Source: Lachnospiraceae bacterium
GTDB taxonomy: Bacteria > Bacillota > Clostridia > Lachnospirales > Lachnospiraceae
Length of the DNA stretch: 47,044 nucleotides
Direction: 5' to 3'
Assembly (NCBI GenBank): GCA_030531165.1
Contig: JAUNOI010000008.1
Coordinates: 1-47,044, forward strand
The notes below the pieces were generated by a model. The model was not told where the DNA came from. It was given only the letters and a program-made list of their open reading frames with translations, and searched no databases. The position numbers were made by a program, and so were the translations under genes. Shown here piece by piece: positions 36,299 to 45,594 of this stretch (positions within the stretch are counted from its first letter, which is position 1; every line of letters begins with the position of its first letter).

Positions 36299-37729
36299 CT
36301 ATTCCACTACTACAGTACCAATCACAAAAATATCATTTTTTCTGCATATTTCTACCTCTTGGGCAATCTCGCTATATGGTGATTGATTCACTTCCTCTAA
36401 AAACAGAACTCCATCCGAATCTGACAGATCAGTCAACGAATCCACGTCGTAAACAACGGAATTACCAATGGTTACTTTACAGTCAAAATCTTCCATCAAT
36501 TGCTGTAGTCTTTCCTTTAACTGATTTATTTCCTCTGAATCCGCTGTGCTTGTAATGTAAAGAGATCTTATTTTGTTTTTGTTTACAGCCATTTTAACTT
36601 TCATGCAAATGACTTCGAGGCATTCCTCATATGTCATCCGGGGTTCTTTTTCTCTGAAGATCCGGAAAATAGAAGGATTCGTTTTTTCATTTTTCAGTTT
36701 GCTGCGGTTCATCGTCCCAATGACAGATACACCGAGATCCACTTCCATTTCGGAGGCTGAATGAAGCCCTTTATTGAAAATATACAAACACGCATAATAG
36801 CAGAATAATATAAAAAATCCTACAGCCATCCCAAGCAAAATATATTTTATATTTATCACATCAATTTGAGGTTCCGTCTTTTCTGTTTCATCCGACTGTA
36901 CAATATTCGTATTTTTTTCACTATCAATTAACGCTGTATAATAACTCTTTTGATTATCATCAAAATTATTCGCAAGATTATTCAGTATATTATAAGAATT
37001 ATTCATCCTTTCCATCTGCCACTGCTGATCAGATAGTAGTGTAGAATCAACAGAAATCTCAAAATTCTGGTCCAGATATTGTATCATAGCGGAAGGATAT
37101 TTTCCCTGTATTTCAGTCATACGATCCGCTATTTCTTTTTGCGCAAGGTCAGCCAGCCGTTCCGAAGATTCTTTGTCCGTAGAAATCACTTTAACCCTGA
37201 AAACTTTCTCTCTTTGCTTGTCCTGTTCATCGATCTTTGATGATGTGATCAATTCGGATATATAGGAGATTGCAACATCCTTCCATCCCAACTCGCTCCT
37301 TACCTCTTCCAACCAGTCATCCGTAAAAACACTTGTATTTATGAAAGTACAAAGTTCCGTGAGATTTTCACAGTTCGTTACTTTGTATAGTATGTTGACC
37401 GTTGGAACCCGGGTATAATCAATTTTCATCTTAATAGCATTATTACAATAATCCTCGGATGATTGAAAACTGGATTGATACTGCTTATATACATCATATG
37501 CTTTTTCAACAGAATCTGCCTTATCCGTCGAAAGATTCCTTTTATAAGATGCAAGATCAACCGTTTGACTGGCAGCAATCTGTTCTGCCTTAGAATCACG
37601 ATATGACTTTGCGGCAGCATATCCATCGAAGACAGATCCAAATATCAACATCCACATAAGGATGATTTGCCACTTTAATGAAATCTTTAAAAGCATATCT
37701 TTTATATCCACTACTCGACTTGTGTTCAT
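36299..37729 (-). CDS. Wzz/CpsC-type chain-length protein with a degenerate BY-kinase-like tail
   Basis: Polysaccharide co-polymerase that should set chain length of the surface polymer. Residues 16-37 form the first transmembrane helix; a periplasm-facing helical domain follows (RLADLAQKEIADRM and nearby Wzz-like coiled parts); the second helix is at about 293-317 (IKYILLGMAVGFFILFCYY). The cytoplasmic tail (about 318-476) looks like a bacterial tyrosine kinase fold: LGVSVIGTMNR, SLYITSTADSEE where a Walker A loop should be, and a final FVIGTVVVE. The P-loop GxxGxGK(S/T) is absent and the tail has no Tyr cluster. I chose the ATG at 37729 behind GGAGGAAAACG; the frame extends upstream for 85 codons into the glf gene without a site. 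Last gene of the locus. Confidence 0.82.
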   Translation of the reverse strand: MNTSRVVDIKDMLLKISLKWQIILMWMLIFGSVFDGYAAAKSYRDSKAEQIAASQTVDLASYKRNLSTDKADSVEKAYDVYKQYQSSFQSSEDYCNNAIKMKIDYTRVPTVNILYKVTNCENLTELCTFINTSVFTDDWLEEVRSELGWKDVAISYISELITSSKIDEQDKQREKVFRVKVISTDKESSERLADLAQKEIADRMTEIQGKYPSAMIQYLDQNFEISVDSTLLSDQQWQMERMNNSYNILNNLANNFDDNQKSYYTALIDSEKNTNIVQSDETEKTEPQIDVINIKYILLGMAVGFFILFCYYACLYIFNKGLHSASEMEVDLGVSVIGTMNRSKLKNEKTNPSIFRIFREKEPRMTYEECLEVICMKVKMAVNKNKIRSLYITSTADSEEINQLKERLQQLMEDFDCKVTIGNSVVYDVDSLTDLSDSDGVLFLEEVNQSPYSEIAQEVEICRKNDIFVIGTVVVE

Positions 37730-37747
37730 CGTTTTCCTCCATTCAAT

Positions 37748-37769
37748 AGAATCCCTTCTGCGGGATTCT
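37748..37769 (-). other. Intercistronic stem-loop between glf and the wzz-like gene
   Basis: A perfect 8-bp stem (AGAATCCC with GGGATTCT) and 6-base loop lie just after the glf stop and 18 bases before the wzz-like start. No T tract follows, so it may stabilise or process the message rather than end it. Confidence 0.5.
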
Positions 37770-37775
37770 CCGCCT

Positions 37776-38894
37776 TTAATCCAGACATGCTCTTGCTTTT
37801 TCCAGAGCACTTGCAATGACTGCATCCATATCATAATACTTATATTCTCCAAGGCGGCCTCCAAAGATAATACCATCTTCTTTCTCTGCCAGAGACTGGT
37901 ATTCCTCATAAAGTTTTCCATTCTTTTCATCATTGACAGGATAATATGGCTCATCCCCCAGTTTCCACTCGGATGAATATTCACGGCTGATCACAGTCTT
38001 AGGAAGATCATTTCCATTCTCATCTTTTCCGAATTCAAACCACTTATGTTCAATGATACGTGTCCATGGTGTCTCCCGATCTGTATAATTAACCGCCGCA
38101 TTACCCTGGAAATTCGGTATATCTAGTAATTCATTTTCAAACCGCACGGAACGGTATTCCAGAGTTCCTAGCTGAAAATCAAAATAAGCATCGATCGGAC
38201 CGGTATATACAACCTGATCTGCTAATGAATCTAATTCTTCTTTTTCCTTCAGATAATCGACACCTAATCTTACTTCAATCCCATCCAACATATTGGAAAC
38301 CATCTTCGTATAACCGCCAATCGGAATCCCCTGATATAACGCATTAAAATAATTATTATCAAATGTCAATCTTACCGGCAACCGTTTGATAATAAATGAC
38401 GGGAGCTCCTTACAATCGCGTCCCCACTGCTTTTCTGTATACCCTTTTACCAGTTTCTCATAGATATCTCTTCCGACCAGGGAAATTGCCTGTTCTTCCA
38501 GATTCTGCGGTTCTCCGGAGATCTCTTTTTTCTGTTCTTCAATCTTGGCTGCTGCTTCCTGCGGAGTTACGACTCCCCACATCTTATTAAATGTATACAT
38601 ATTAAATGGCATGGAATACAGTTCACCTTTATAATTTGCGACCGGCGAATTTGTAAATCGGTTAAACTCTGCAAATTTATTTACATAATCCCAAACCTCT
38701 TTATTATTTGTGTGAAAAATATGCGCGCCATATTTATGTACATGAATTCCTTCTATCTTTTCTGTATAGACATTTCCCGCAATATTCGGGCGCTTATCAA
38801 CAACCAGCACCTTTTTCCCTTTTTCAAAAGCCTCGCGTGCAAAAACTGCTCCATACAATCCAGCACCGACGATTAAATAATCATATTGTTTCAT
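37776..38894 (-). CDS. glf: UDP-galactopyranose mutase
   Basis: Cytoplasmic flavoenzyme converting UDP-galactopyranose to UDP-galactofuranose, the donor for galactofuranose in surface glycans. The FAD-binding start is YLIVGAGLYGAVFAREA; further landmarks are KRPNIAGNVYTE, VHKYGAHIFHTN, YTEKQWGRDCKELP (about residues 154-167) and the substrate-site Arg and Tyr motifs VYTGPIDAYFDF and IEHKWF. The 372-residue length is standard for bacterial Glf. The ATG has AAGGAG upstream. It sits in the locus beside a galactofuranosyltransferase-like gene, which supports a Galf-containing polymer. Confidence 0.97.
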   Translation of the reverse strand: MKQYDYLIVGAGLYGAVFAREAFEKGKKVLVVDKRPNIAGNVYTEKIEGIHVHKYGAHIFHTNNKEVWDYVNKFAEFNRFTNSPVANYKGELYSMPFNMYTFNKMWGVVTPQEAAAKIEEQKKEISGEPQNLEEQAISLVGRDIYEKLVKGYTEKQWGRDCKELPSFIIKRLPVRLTFDNNYFNALYQGIPIGGYTKMVSNMLDGIEVRLGVDYLKEKEELDSLADQVVYTGPIDAYFDFQLGTLEYRSVRFENELLDIPNFQGNAAVNYTDRETPWTRIIEHKWFEFGKDENGNDLPKTVISREYSSEWKLGDEPYYPVNDEKNGKLYEEYQSLAEKEDGIIFGGRLGEYKYYDMDAVIASALEKARACLD

Positions 38895-38923
38895 ATCTTT
38901 TCTCCTTTCCTTTTCCCTTTCAA

Positions 38924-40387
38924 CTATTTTGTTCCTTTTATCATATTTATGATTCTTCGAAAAACCTGATCAATAATTTCAACAATCAACTCTTCTTTTG
39001 TTATCAATAAAAATATACCATATATACCAAAAAATAAAATTGCTGACACCATTAAAGTAATGAAATTTCCAAATGCAAATTTCGTAATCCAAACAGATCC
39101 TATCACACCCATAGCAGATGCAGACAAGATCTTTATATAGTGAATCTTTCTGAAATATTTCGCAATCATATTTCGAAGTGCAGTATACTGCACGAGCAGT
39201 ACGACAAACTCTGCCACAAGAGTTCCTATCGCAGCACCCACTGAAGCAAATCGCGGAATTAATAGTGCATTGATCACTAAATCGGTAATTGCACCTGCAA
39301 TCTCAGAATATAAAACGATCTTTTCTTTTCCGAGCGGAACCAATATCTGGATTCCCAAGATATTCGTAATCCCTATGAATAGCAGAGTAGGCATAATCAT
39401 CTGCATTGGTAAAATGGAACCTCCATATGCGCTACCGGAAAGAAAGTAGATGCCATATCTGGCATATAAAATAAAATATATCGTCATAGGAATCGCTACT
39501 AAAATGACAAAATTCAATGCTTTTGCGCTGATCTGCCAGAAACGGTCCATCTCCCCATGTTCAACATAATAAGAGGAGCGCGGAAGAAGAACAGCTCCCA
39601 GAGCGGTCACAATACTCACCAGGATATTCTTTATTTTAACTGCAGCATTGTAATATCCCACATCCATGTCCGTTTTTAAAAATCCCAACATAACGGAATC
39701 CAGATTTGTATAGATCGTAGTTGCACAGGCCATTGCAAAAAAGACCATGACAGCCTTTAAATGTTTCTTGAAATGATAATTTCCGATCCATCTCATGTCA
39801 ATATATTTATGTACATGAATCCAGTTAAATATATTCGACGCTGAAGCTGCTAAAATCGTAATTCCACCGTAAATAACATAGTCATCTTTCTCATGAACGA
39901 ATAAAAACATGGCTGCCAGCGCAATCAGCTTAAATATAATCGAGCGGACGGTGATATACGTATATTGTTCCAACGCCTTATATATCCATTCCATGCCAAT
40001 TGCCGATAATACAATTGTCAAACTTAAAATCATGTAAAGAAATCTATCTTCCTGCAGTCTGGGCACAAATAATAATGCCGCTGCCAGACATATATATGAC
40101 AATAACCCCATAAACAAATTAATAAATAATAACTCATGGGCCGTTTTCGTTAATTCCAACCTGTTATCCCGGACTTTTGCACATGCGCGGACACCATAAG
40201 TCGGTATTCCCAGCTGTGCGAACATATTAAAATACGTGATAAGGGACGTTGCAAATGCAACTTTTCCCGTACCTACCGGCAATAAAATTCTTGATACATA
40301 TGGAAATGTAATGAACGGGAACACAAACGATGACATTGTCAATATTGCATTCATGATGAAATTTAGTTTCAACGACTTTGATTTCAT
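38924..40387 (-). CDS. wzx: Polysaccharide flippase (Wzx-type, MOP superfamily)
   Basis: Multispan membrane protein expected to flip the undecaprenyl-linked repeat unit across the cytoplasmic membrane. About 12-14 hydrophobic segments are visible. The start FVFPFITFPYVSRILLPVGTG is typical of the PST family, as is YGVRACAKVRDNR after the second helix. Length (487 residues) fits. I chose the ATG at 40387, ten bases after AAGGAG; the longer frame overlaps the polymerase gene and adds a hydrophilic leader that does not look native. It begins five bases after the polymerase gene. Specificity for one repeat unit is a family expectation. Confidence 0.9.
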   Translation of the reverse strand: MKSKSLKLNFIMNAILTMSSFVFPFITFPYVSRILLPVGTGKVAFATSLITYFNMFAQLGIPTYGVRACAKVRDNRLELTKTAHELLFINLFMGLLSYICLAAALLFVPRLQEDRFLYMILSLTIVLSAIGMEWIYKALEQYTYITVRSIIFKLIALAAMFLFVHEKDDYVIYGGITILAASASNIFNWIHVHKYIDMRWIGNYHFKKHLKAVMVFFAMACATTIYTNLDSVMLGFLKTDMDVGYYNAAVKIKNILVSIVTALGAVLLPRSSYYVEHGEMDRFWQISAKALNFVILVAIPMTIYFILYARYGIYFLSGSAYGGSILPMQMIMPTLLFIGITNILGIQILVPLGKEKIVLYSEIAGAITDLVINALLIPRFASVGAAIGTLVAEFVVLLVQYTALRNMIAKYFRKIHYIKILSASAMGVIGSVWITKFAFGNFITLMVSAILFFGIYGIFLLITKEELIVEIIDQVFRRIINMIKGTK

Positions 40388-40392
40388 ATTTA

Positions 40393-41592
40393 TTACGCTC
40401 CTTCTCTGCGTATCATAACACCTTGCCGGTTTTCCTGCTGAATAAAACACTCTGTATACCCAATCAGATTAGCCAAGACCAGCATAAATGGGTTAAATCC
40501 TATGTCCAAAAGTCTTGGTTCTATAATAGAATAACCCGCGATAAACAGCAATGCAACTGCCAAATATTTTTCATTATGGTCTACGGATACCTTACTTGCT
40601 AACGTAAAGCCAGCTAATATCACGATCCAGACAATTATGCCACATTCTAATAAAATTCGAACATACGAACAATCTACATAGCTATACACACCAGTAAGTC
40701 CATCATTAATATAACCTGAACCACCATGTCCAACCCATTCGATTTTTTGTCCCCATACATGTATTCCATAATCAACGATTCCATTATGTCCTAACGAAAT
40801 ACGGTCGCTCAAAAACTGATTTACACCTTGTAAAGCTGGAATTTTATCATAAAACAGGCAACAAAATACACTAATACCTGCACAGACAGGAAAGGCACAT
40901 TTTAAGCAAAATCCAAACATGCTATGAGCCAGATCACCCTTTTTATATTGCAATAAATAAAACAGGATCAGTGCAATTGCAATCAATGCCGTACCAGTTC
41001 TGGAATCTGTCTGCTTATATTGCCATATATTCAATGCCTCTAAAACTATAACCTGCCAGAATCTTAAATTATCTTTTTTAACATAACAAAATAACATTGT
41101 CAAATAAAAAAAAGCGCTGGTAGCATGACTCGGATAAAAGAATCCCAGAGAAACTCTTTTTCTTCCATCGTCCAATCCATATACCCAATTGTCAATCAAT
41201 CCCAGCTGACTTCCAATAACAATAAGAACAAAACAACCTGCAAACCACGCGGAAAGAATCTGAATCACCTTTTCAAAACGAACATTTTTCATACCATATA
41301 TAAAAATAAATGTCATAAATAAAGCTTTATCATTTACAATACTGTTAATTCCAAGCAATAAAATGATACCGGCAATCAGTATAATTTCCTTTAAAGATAC
41401 TTTTTCATAAATAAATTTGAAAATAATCAATAAATATCCCACATATCTTAACAATTTTAAGCACAGATTACATAGATCCGTATTAACCATATATGGTATC
41501 GTTGTGAGACTGATCATCAGGGAAATTACTTCACAAAACAATGCACAGCAAAATATAAATTCTCCAATTGTCAATAACTCTTTTTTCTTCAT
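40393..41592 (-). CDS. wzy: Putative polysaccharide polymerase (Wzy-like)
   Basis: Hydrophobic 399-residue protein with about ten membrane helices and one larger outer loop (around FGRKR-like DDGRKRVSLGFFYPSHA, residues 135-155, and WGQKIEWVGHGGSGYIND, about 285-305). These Arg/His/Gly-rich loops are usual in Wzy proteins, which are otherwise poorly conserved. The assignment rests on topology and on position between flippase and transferase genes. The ATG at 41592 has AGAGGT upstream; the longer frame begins inside the end of the previous gene. It could instead be an O-antigen ligase-like protein, but the locus has no other polymerase candidate. Confidence 0.78.
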   Translation of the reverse strand: MKKKELLTIGEFIFCCALFCEVISLMISLTTIPYMVNTDLCNLCLKLLRYVGYLLIIFKFIYEKVSLKEIILIAGIILLLGINSIVNDKALFMTFIFIYGMKNVRFEKVIQILSAWFAGCFVLIVIGSQLGLIDNWVYGLDDGRKRVSLGFFYPSHATSAFFYLTMLFCYVKKDNLRFWQVIVLEALNIWQYKQTDSRTGTALIAIALILFYLLQYKKGDLAHSMFGFCLKCAFPVCAGISVFCCLFYDKIPALQGVNQFLSDRISLGHNGIVDYGIHVWGQKIEWVGHGGSGYINDGLTGVYSYVDCSYVRILLECGIIVWIVILAGFTLASKVSVDHNEKYLAVALLFIAGYSIIEPRLLDIGFNPFMLVLANLIGYTECFIQQENRQGVMIRREGA

Positions 41593-41606
41593 AATACCTC
41601 TTATAA

Positions 41607-42689
41607 CTAACACATGTCCAATGCATGCTTTGTAAAATATCCCGATCTTAATTTTTCAGATAACTTTCTGGCATTTGCAAGCATTTCCCTGTATTCATCT
41701 TCCGTTATTGTTTCCATGATATGATTCAGATCGTTCAATGACTTTACAGTAAGACCTACTTTTTGTTTTTTTATAAAATCAGCCAATGCAGCCTTTTCCC
41801 AAATGATAACTGGTATACCACTTGCCAGATAAAGGGAGGTTTTATGAGGATTGTTAATCTGAAGATACTTCCCATATACTCCCGAACACGTTTCAGAAGT
41901 TTCTCCATCCCATACCAATCCAAAACTACCCTGCATCACATAGGGCAATTCTTCTGGCAGAAATGCTCCCAAATACCGTTTTGAAGCATTTTGGGGGCCG
42001 TTATAATTAACTCCATATAAATGAAAGTCACATTCAGACGGCAGATGATAGACATACCCCGCTTTTGATCGATTTAAGTTCCCTGCAATCATCACCGGCA
42101 TTGTCCGGTCAAGTACACGCTTAGAGGCTCTTTGTTCATCCCAATCAGGGATCAGATAATCAAAAATCCGCAGCTTGATCATTTTATTCTGATCAATATG
42201 CATTTTACTCAAATAATTTTTCATCCGATAATTATGTACAATCATTTTAGAACATTTTTTTAATGCCGCTTTTTCTTCCAGATGAAGTCTTATTTTCTCT
42301 TTAAAAGAAACATCATCCCCAAAGACTTCTCTTAACAGGGTAAGATCATGTATCATTAATACTACTTTAATCCCTCTTCTTTTTAACCATTCGAAAACAA
42401 ATCCCTGGAAGATAAAATGGTCTGCAATCGGAAATTGCACATATAAAGTATCTCCTTTTTTCATTGCTTTTAATTGATTTATCCATCGTCTCAAAGAACA
42501 GAAATGATATCCTACTTTTCGAAAAAGATTCGCTTCCTCCCTCTCTTCATTTTTTACTGGTATGTCTATGTTTTTCGCGCCCTCACTTTGGAGCAATTGA
42601 TTAATATCTTTTCGAGCTTTTCCACCTGCATGTTTTTCCTGTCCTTTTGCATGTTGTTCGGATAATATCTCTCTTATATAATAGTTCAT
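41607..42689 (-). CDS. Glycosyltransferase, galactofuranosyltransferase-like
   Basis: GT-B-type transferase of 360 residues. The N-terminal half has KVVLMIHDLTLLR near 110-122. The C-terminal half has GLVWDGETSETCSG, NNPHKTSLYLASGIPVI and GLTVKSLNDL, a pattern I associate with beta-1,6-galactofuranosyltransferases (WbbI-like) and streptococcal polysaccharide transferases. The presence of glf in the same locus supports Galf as donor. The ATG has AAGAGG about six bases upstream. It starts 18 bases after the Stealth fusion gene and 14 bases before the polymerase gene. The acceptor is unknown, and Galf specificity remains an inference. Confidence 0.78.
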   Translation of the reverse strand: MNYYIREILSEQHAKGQEKHAGGKARKDINQLLQSEGAKNIDIPVKNEEREEANLFRKVGYHFCSLRRWINQLKAMKKGDTLYVQFPIADHFIFQGFVFEWLKRRGIKVVLMIHDLTLLREVFGDDVSFKEKIRLHLEEKAALKKCSKMIVHNYRMKNYLSKMHIDQNKMIKLRIFDYLIPDWDEQRASKRVLDRTMPVMIAGNLNRSKAGYVYHLPSECDFHLYGVNYNGPQNASKRYLGAFLPEELPYVMQGSFGLVWDGETSETCSGVYGKYLQINNPHKTSLYLASGIPVIIWEKAALADFIKKQKVGLTVKSLNDLNHIMETITEDEYREMLANARKLSEKLRSGYFTKHALDMC

Positions 42690-42707
42690 ATAAAAACCTC
42701 TTAAAAT

Positions 42708-44699
42708 CTATTTTTCAAATTTTGATTTTTCCGGTAAAATTTCTTCAAACGCTGAATGCAACGCCTTTTTACTTCCTTCAAAATCTTTTTCCTCGTTATC
42801 GTTGATGCATATAACGGAGCATTTCTGTTTTCTGATCGTTTCTAATGCATCCTCACATACATCATTAAAGCATACTCCCCGTCTTGGAGATATCGGCATA
42901 AATTGACCCTTACAAAGCTGCCAATAGCGTAACAGCCATTGATTTACATCATTTGTATAATCACGGAACTTGTGCGTACACACTTCATCCAACAACTCAA
43001 ACTCGTTGTTCCAAACTTCTCGATACGTTGATTTTAAAAACGCCTGTGGCAAATGATCATTATAAAATCCGGAAATATGATGCCATGGAATCAGGCAGAA
43101 TGTTCGCAGCAAATATTTTCCGTAACATGGAGAAATCCATTTTGTTATATTACTGCGAAGAACTACTTTTTTATCAAAATATTCATTGATCACTCCCATG
43201 TTATTGGAACACATTTTGCCAGGCGAATGCTTTCCTTCCATAATAATCGGAGAAAGAATTGCATCATCACACGGAAGTCCCTTTTTAAAGAAAAAGGTTG
43301 GTTTTATCGGTCTAATTAAAAAGAAATCATCATTAAAATAAACAAAATGTTCCGATAATCCCTTAATACGATGAAAATTTAATTCGATCGGATTCGCATT
43401 AAAGGTGGGAAGATATTTTTCAGGAATATAATCCTTATGATCGATCCATGTCAGCTTTGGATGTGAAAGGTCTAACCATTCCGGCACCTGCTCATCACTG
43501 ACAAAGTAAATATGATGCACCCATGGTGCAAATTTTTCGACTCCACGGAACCAATATTTCAACGTCTCCCAATCCCGATATCGATTAACCCCTGCATCAG
43601 TTCCTGCTTTTGGATCATACTGCATCTTTTTCTTCTGCCATACCTCGTCATTTCCATCAACCCACGGTATCACAAAATCTATTTCTATTCTTTTCTTTTT
43701 TTTCATATTATTACTTCTCTTTCGTTTCAAATCTCCCATAATATGACTTTGGTACCCGAGCCAGCAGGCTCTGTACAAGTTGTAATTAAACCCTAGCAAT
43801 ATCAACCCAAGCTTGTCTCGATTTGGTGCTGATCGATCGCACAAAATATTCTTCCAATTTTTTTTAATAAATTGGATTATTTTCTTCTTTTCTTTTGGAT
43901 ATTCATCCGTATTCAGCATTTGATTCAGCGTACTGAACCTTGCGTATACCCTGCGGCGCAAAATCGCCTTATCTAAGTCCGGATAAACCGATAGAACATC
44001 TTTTGCCATTTTGTCCGTCATGGATATCAAATCAAATTTATTTGCATGAAATGTTCCATTCACAATGGACTGCTGATGAAAAATATAATTGTATTTTGAC
44101 TCATATCCTACCGCAATAGACCCACACTGCATCATCAATGCATACGTCGTGCCAATATCCTCAAATATCTTTCCTTTCGGATATAAAATCTCTTCAAACA
44201 AACTCTTATGATATAATTTTGCCCATGCAGATGTATCAATGACGTCATGATACAGCATCCTTTTCAGGCATGTCTTTGTTCGTAATAATTCTGAACCTTC
44301 TGACCCGTTTTCTTTTACCGAACCATTATCGTAATGCACTCTATGCTGACAAATTGACATCTTTGTGCCATATTTGCATATTAGAGCATAAAGATATTCT
44401 ACATAATCCTCGTCTACATAATCGTCCGGATCAATGCAGGTAATGTATTCTCCTTTTGCTCTGAGAATACCATAATTCCTTGCATCTGATAATCCACCAT
44501 TCTCTTTGTGATACACAACCACCCGGCTATCCCTTTTTTCATATTTATCACATAATGCCGGGCACCCATCTGGTGAACCATCATCAATCATAATAATTTC
44601 TAAATTTTTATATGTCTGAGCAAACACGGATTCCATACATTCCGGTAAATACTTTTCAATATTATAAATTGGTAAAATAACAGATATTAATGGTTGCAT
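42708..44699 (-). CDS. Fusion of a family 2 glycosyltransferase and a Stealth sugar-phosphate transferase
   Basis: One 663-residue chain with two enzymes. Residues 1-240 are a GT2 domain (ISVILPIYNIEKYLPEC, MIDDGSPDG, GGLSDARN, IDPDDYVD), followed by helices to about 320. From about 337 the Stealth family begins: IDFVIPWVDGND (CR1), RDWETLKYWFRGVEKFAPW and FVYFNDDFFL (CR2), CSNNMGV, and PWHHISGFYNDHLPQ with a later CR4-like region. Stealth proteins transfer hexose-1-phosphate to make phosphodiester-linked glycans, as WefC does in oral streptococci. The join is a basic linker holding an internal ATG at 43706 with GAGAAG seven bases upstream, so a separate Stealth product is possible. The main ATG has GGAGAGGG. 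Central gene of the locus. Confidence 0.88.
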   Translation of the reverse strand: MQPLISVILPIYNIEKYLPECMESVFAQTYKNLEIIMIDDGSPDGCPALCDKYEKRDSRVVVYHKENGGLSDARNYGILRAKGEYITCIDPDDYVDEDYVEYLYALICKYGTKMSICQHRVHYDNGSVKENGSEGSELLRTKTCLKRMLYHDVIDTSAWAKLYHKSLFEEILYPKGKIFEDIGTTYALMMQCGSIAVGYESKYNYIFHQQSIVNGTFHANKFDLISMTDKMAKDVLSVYPDLDKAILRRRVYARFSTLNQMLNTDEYPKEKKKIIQFIKKNWKNILCDRSAPNRDKLGLILLGFNYNLYRACWLGYQSHIMGDLKRKRSNNMKKKKRIEIDFVIPWVDGNDEVWQKKKMQYDPKAGTDAGVNRYRDWETLKYWFRGVEKFAPWVHHIYFVSDEQVPEWLDLSHPKLTWIDHKDYIPEKYLPTFNANPIELNFHRIKGLSEHFVYFNDDFFLIRPIKPTFFFKKGLPCDDAILSPIIMEGKHSPGKMCSNNMGVINEYFDKKVVLRSNITKWISPCYGKYLLRTFCLIPWHHISGFYNDHLPQAFLKSTYREVWNNEFELLDEVCTHKFRDYTNDVNQWLLRYWQLCKGQFMPISPRRGVCFNDVCEDALETIRKQKCSVICINDNEEKDFEGSKKALHSAFEEILPEKSKFEK

Positions 44700-44744
44700 A
44701 ACCCTCTCCTGTAAAATTTTATTGTTTTCATTGATTCCTTCATA

Positions 44745-45575
44745 TTAAAAACTTCTGTCATACTTCTTATGAACAAATTTTGCTCTTAAGAATAGTAAAA
44801 TCTTTCGTCCCCATCGAATTTTTTCCATATGAATAAATGGAATTTCCAGAACATCATCCTTTTTTACTTTTCCACTCTCCAACTGATAAGCAAGCCATAC
44901 GTTAAATATAATTTCAGCAACCCTGCCACAAAACCTTTCTTGAAAAGCCGATAACCCATCAACTTCCATGCGACTTTCGAGTTCAAATAAAATATCGAAA
45001 AGCCACTGACAATAGGAATCCATCAGATCCTTCCTCATGATCATCATATTAAACATGTATCCATATCTTTGCTGGATCACTTTATCAAACGTTTCTATAT
45101 AATTCGGGTATTTTTCATAAATAATCTTTCTTGTCTCGTCCAAATGTTCTGCATAATGAGTATGTGAATAATGAGAATATAAAGATTCGATGTAATATTT
45201 ACGTTTTTTGGGAACAATGATATCGTGTTTCCGTAATAACACTTTTGCCTCTTGATACGTTAAAATATTCTGAAACAGATTTTTACCCTTTTTTCTCACT
45301 GAAAAATAGCGCCGATAATGTACAAGTCCCAGATAATCATAGTCCAGATTCTTCCAGGCCCAGTATAGACCTGTCAACTCACAAAAACGGGAATTTTTAT
45401 CAGAAATATGATCTCCTATATTATCCTTCTGGTATCCCAGATCGAGTACATTTCCCTGCTCGTCTTTTTTGCCTTCTGCTCCCACATGCAATGGCAGATA
45501 CAACTCATCATCCGGCATCTGATAGGCTTTGTGAGTTGCTATCATAATCTTTATATCAGGGTTTCTTTTATCCAT
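44745..45575 (-). CDS. DUF4422 family glycosyltransferase
   Basis: Probable cytoplasmic transferase of the DUF4422 family, found in capsule and exopolysaccharide loci of Firmicutes. The 276-residue protein has the family features near the N-terminus (KIMIATHKAYQMPDD, LYLPLHVGAEG), then DHISDKNSRFCELTGLYWAW, LGLVHYRRYFS near residue 90, and the later FNMMIMRKDLMDSYCQWLF and FQERFCGRVAEIIFNVWL. The ATG has AGAGGA upstream. It is the second gene after the priming transferase, so it may add the second sugar; that order is an inference from gene position. The basic C-terminus may help membrane association. Confidence 0.87.
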   Translation of the reverse strand: MDKRNPDIKIMIATHKAYQMPDDELYLPLHVGAEGKKDEQGNVLDLGYQKDNIGDHISDKNSRFCELTGLYWAWKNLDYDYLGLVHYRRYFSVRKKGKNLFQNILTYQEAKVLLRKHDIIVPKKRKYYIESLYSHYSHTHYAEHLDETRKIIYEKYPNYIETFDKVIQQRYGYMFNMMIMRKDLMDSYCQWLFDILFELESRMEVDGLSAFQERFCGRVAEIIFNVWLAYQLESGKVKKDDVLEIPFIHMEKIRWGRKILLFLRAKFVHKKYDRSF

Positions 45576-45594
45576 AATCTTATCCTCTTTTCAC

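Noticed and set aside
37730-37984. N-terminal extension of the Wzz-like frame by 85 codons
   Set aside because: It overlaps the end of glf, has no ribosome binding site, and the ATG at 37729 has GGAGG at good spacing followed by the expected cytoplasmic start and first helix.
40388-40450. 21-codon extension of the flippase into the polymerase gene
   Set aside because: No ribosome binding site and a hydrophilic Cys/Arg-rich leader unlike flippases; the ATG at 40387 has AAGGAG upstream.
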